Source of the DNA: Streptomyces sp. NBC_00659
GTDB lineage: Bacteria; Actinomycetota; Actinomycetes; Streptomycetales; Streptomycetaceae
NCBI RefSeq assembly: GCF_036226925.1
Contig: NZ_CP109031.1
Span: 3,348,001-3,412,000, forward strand
Direction: 5' to 3'
DNA length: 64,000 nucleotides
Part shown: piece by piece, positions 62,738 through 64,000 of the stretch
Layout: every line of letters starts with the position of its first letter
How positions within the stretch are numbered: position 1 is the stretch's first letter
Made by a program: the position numbers and the translations under genes
The notes under the pieces: model-generated
Told to the model about the DNA's origin: nothing
Database searches by the model: none
The model's input: the letters and a program-made list of their open reading frames with translations, nothing else

Positions 62738-63808
62738 ATGACGACCAACGGGGGCTTCGAGCCCGTCCACTGCACCATCGTTCCGCCCCATGTCCTCGAC
62801 CGGCTCGCCCGGCACGAGGACCCCGCGCTCTCCGGTCCCGCGCGCCAGACCCTGGAGCGCGACGCCTACGAGCGCACCCACCGCCGGCTGACCACCGTCA
62901 TCGGCGCGCCCGCCGTCGCCCCGCCCGCGGGCGCCCCCGACAACGCGCCGCACCGCACGATCTACGACGCCCGCCACCGCCAGGACCTCCCGGGCAAGAA
63001 GGTCCGCGGCGAGGGCGACAAGCCGGGCAAGGACGCCACGGTCAACCGCGCCTACGCCGGCCTCGGCGCGACCTTCGACCTCTACCTCAACGCCTACGGG
63101 CGCACCTCGATCAACGGTGAGGGCCTGCCGCTCGACGCCACCGTGCACTTCGACAGGGACTACAACAACGCCTTCTGGAACGGCGAGCAGATGGTGTTCG
63201 GCGACGGCGACGGCGAGATCTTCCTCGACTTCACCCTCCCGGTCGACGTCATCGGCCACGAGCTGACCCACGGCGTCACCCAGTACACGGCGAACCTCAC
63301 CTACTACGGCCAGCCGGGCGCCCTGAACGAGTCCATGTCGGACGTCTTCGGCTCGCTGATCAAGCAGTACACGCTCGGCCAGACCGCGGGCGAGGCCGAC
63401 TGGCTGATCGGCGCCGGGCTGCTCGCCTCGCGGGTCACCGGCACCGCCCTGCGCTCCATGAAGGCGCCGGGCACCGCGTACGACGACGACGTGCTCGGCA
63501 GGGACCCGCAGCCCGGGACGATGGACGGCTATGTCAGCACCGGCCGGGACAACGGCGGCGTCCACATCAACTCCGGCATCCCCAACCACGCCTTCTACCT
63601 CGTCGCCCAGGCCCTCGGCGGCCACGCGTGGGAGCGGGCCGGACAGATCTGGTACGACGTGCTGACCGGAGGGGAGCTGCCGGAGCAGGCCCTCTTCTCG
63701 GACTTCGCGCGGCTCACGCTCGCCGCCGCCCGGACCCGGTACAACGAGGGGGAGGAACTGCAGGCGGTGACGAAGGCCTGGGAACAGGTCGGAGTGCCGT
63801 CCGCGTAG
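62738..63808 (+). CDS. Protealysin-like M4 metalloprotease, no signal peptide
   Basis: A 356-residue thermolysin-family protease of the protealysin subgroup. The short N-terminal propeptide (HCTIVPPHVLDRLARH) replaces the long FTP/PepSY pro-region, and no signal peptide is seen, so it is likely cytosolic or exported by another route. The zinc site is HELTH in VIGHELTHGVTQ with the third ligand Glu in GALNESMSDVFG; the catalytic His is in NGGVHINSGIPNHAFYL. Downstream, 55 bp on, an emfourin-type inhibitor starts, an operon pair known from Serratia protealysin. Confidence 0.95.
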   Translation: MTTNGGFEPVHCTIVPPHVLDRLARHEDPALSGPARQTLERDAYERTHRRLTTVIGAPAVAPPAGAPDNAPHRTIYDARHRQDLPGKKVRGEGDKPGKDATVNRAYAGLGATFDLYLNAYGRTSINGEGLPLDATVHFDRDYNNAFWNGEQMVFGDGDGEIFLDFTLPVDVIGHELTHGVTQYTANLTYYGQPGALNESMSDVFGSLIKQYTLGQTAGEADWLIGAGLLASRVTGTALRSMKAPGTAYDDDVLGRDPQPGTMDGYVSTGRDNGGVHINSGIPNHAFYLVAQALGGHAWERAGQIWYDVLTGGELPEQALFSDFARLTLAAARTRYNEGEELQAVTKAWEQVGVPSA

Positions 63809-63863
63809 GCCCGGCGGAAAGCGTCACGGCCCCGGGCGCCCGACTCGTACCAGAGAGGACCCC

Positions 63864-64000
63864 ATGCGTATCGAAGTGCGGCGTACGGGCGGGTTCGCGG
63901 GCATCGAGCGCCGTGCCGGGGTGGACACCTCGGCACGGCCCGACGCCCCCGAGTGGCACGCCCTGGCCCAGCGGGCACTCGCCGCCGGACGGAACACGCC
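63864..64000 (+). CDS. Emfourin-type protealysin inhibitor, partial
   Basis: The window ends inside this gene; about 45 residues are visible, starting MRIEVRRTGGFAGIERRAGV and continuing through DTSARPDAPEWHALAQRALA. This matches the start of emfourin, the small proteinaceous inhibitor encoded next to protealysin-like proteases. AGAGAGGA lies a few bases before the ATG. The 3' end is outside the window. Confidence 0.75.
   Translation, partial: MRIEVRRTGGFAGIERRAGVDTSARPDAPEWHALAQRALAAGRNT

Overview
The window reads as chromosomal DNA of a Streptomyces (or very close actinomycete). Base composition is very GC-rich, coding sequence has strong third-position GC, GTG starts are common, and GGAGG-type ribosome sites precede most starts. 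Typical Streptomyces families are present: an XRE/DUF5753 regulator with a DUF397 partner, LCP wall protein, class F sortase, MmyB-like regulator, PPDK and a Zur/Znu zinc locus. From memory the backbone nirBD - ppdK - dusB - glyS - znuACB-zur - uppS - recO - leuA - M4 protease matches a conserved core segment of Streptomyces chromosomes. I see no rRNA, tRNA, CRISPR array, insertion sequence or prophage.

Layout. 0-5.2 kb: CutA, a secreted thermolysin-family protease, a small surface protein with a class F sortase, and a TauE/SafE permease. 5.4-9.8 kb: assimilatory nitrite reduction (FAD reductase, nirB, nirD) behind a GlnR-like box. 9.8-17 kb: two dehydrogenase-fold proteins, a secreted repeat protein, an unknown membrane protein and an LCP ligase. 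17-25.5 kb: PPDK, then a ROK regulator divergent from two alpha-glucan hydrolases. 25.5-31 kb: DusB and two drug-type MFS exporters, one paired with a divergent MmyB-like regulator. 31-34 kb: M14 carboxypeptidase whose start appears frameshifted, a small zinc-finger-like protein, and a GH18 chitinase with two DasR-like sites. 34-39 kb: glyS and the zinc operon znuA-znuC-znuB-zur. 39-43.5 kb: uppS, recO, two small developmental-type genes (one with a TTA codon), the XRE/DUF397 pair and a frameshifted PIG-L deacetylase. 43.5-46.3 kb: a NarL-type two-component system and a small phosphatase. 46.3-55.3 kb: a GntR regulator, a four-gene ABC importer, a NanA-like aldolase and a secreted sialidase. 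55.4-60.5 kb: a second two-component system, an MMPL transporter and a TerB-like protein. 60.6-64 kb: leuA with a leucine-rich leader peptide, a protealysin-like M4 protease and the start of its emfourin-type inhibitor.

How the genes fit together. Several blocks are self-contained nutrient programs. The chitinase, sialidase, glucan hydrolases and proteases free sugars and peptides outside the cell. The SiaEFGI-like importer plus NanA-like lyase form a coherent sialic-acid uptake and cleavage route. Nitrite reduction and zinc uptake carry recognisable operators for their own regulators.

The most distinctive non-coding pattern is a set of unrelated, degenerate short tandem repeats (15, 21, 22, about 27 and about 35 bp) that sit just after stop codons. 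In one case a unit begins exactly at the stop codon. Two coding genes (PIG-L deacetylase, M14 peptidase) look broken or start-shifted by single-base changes.
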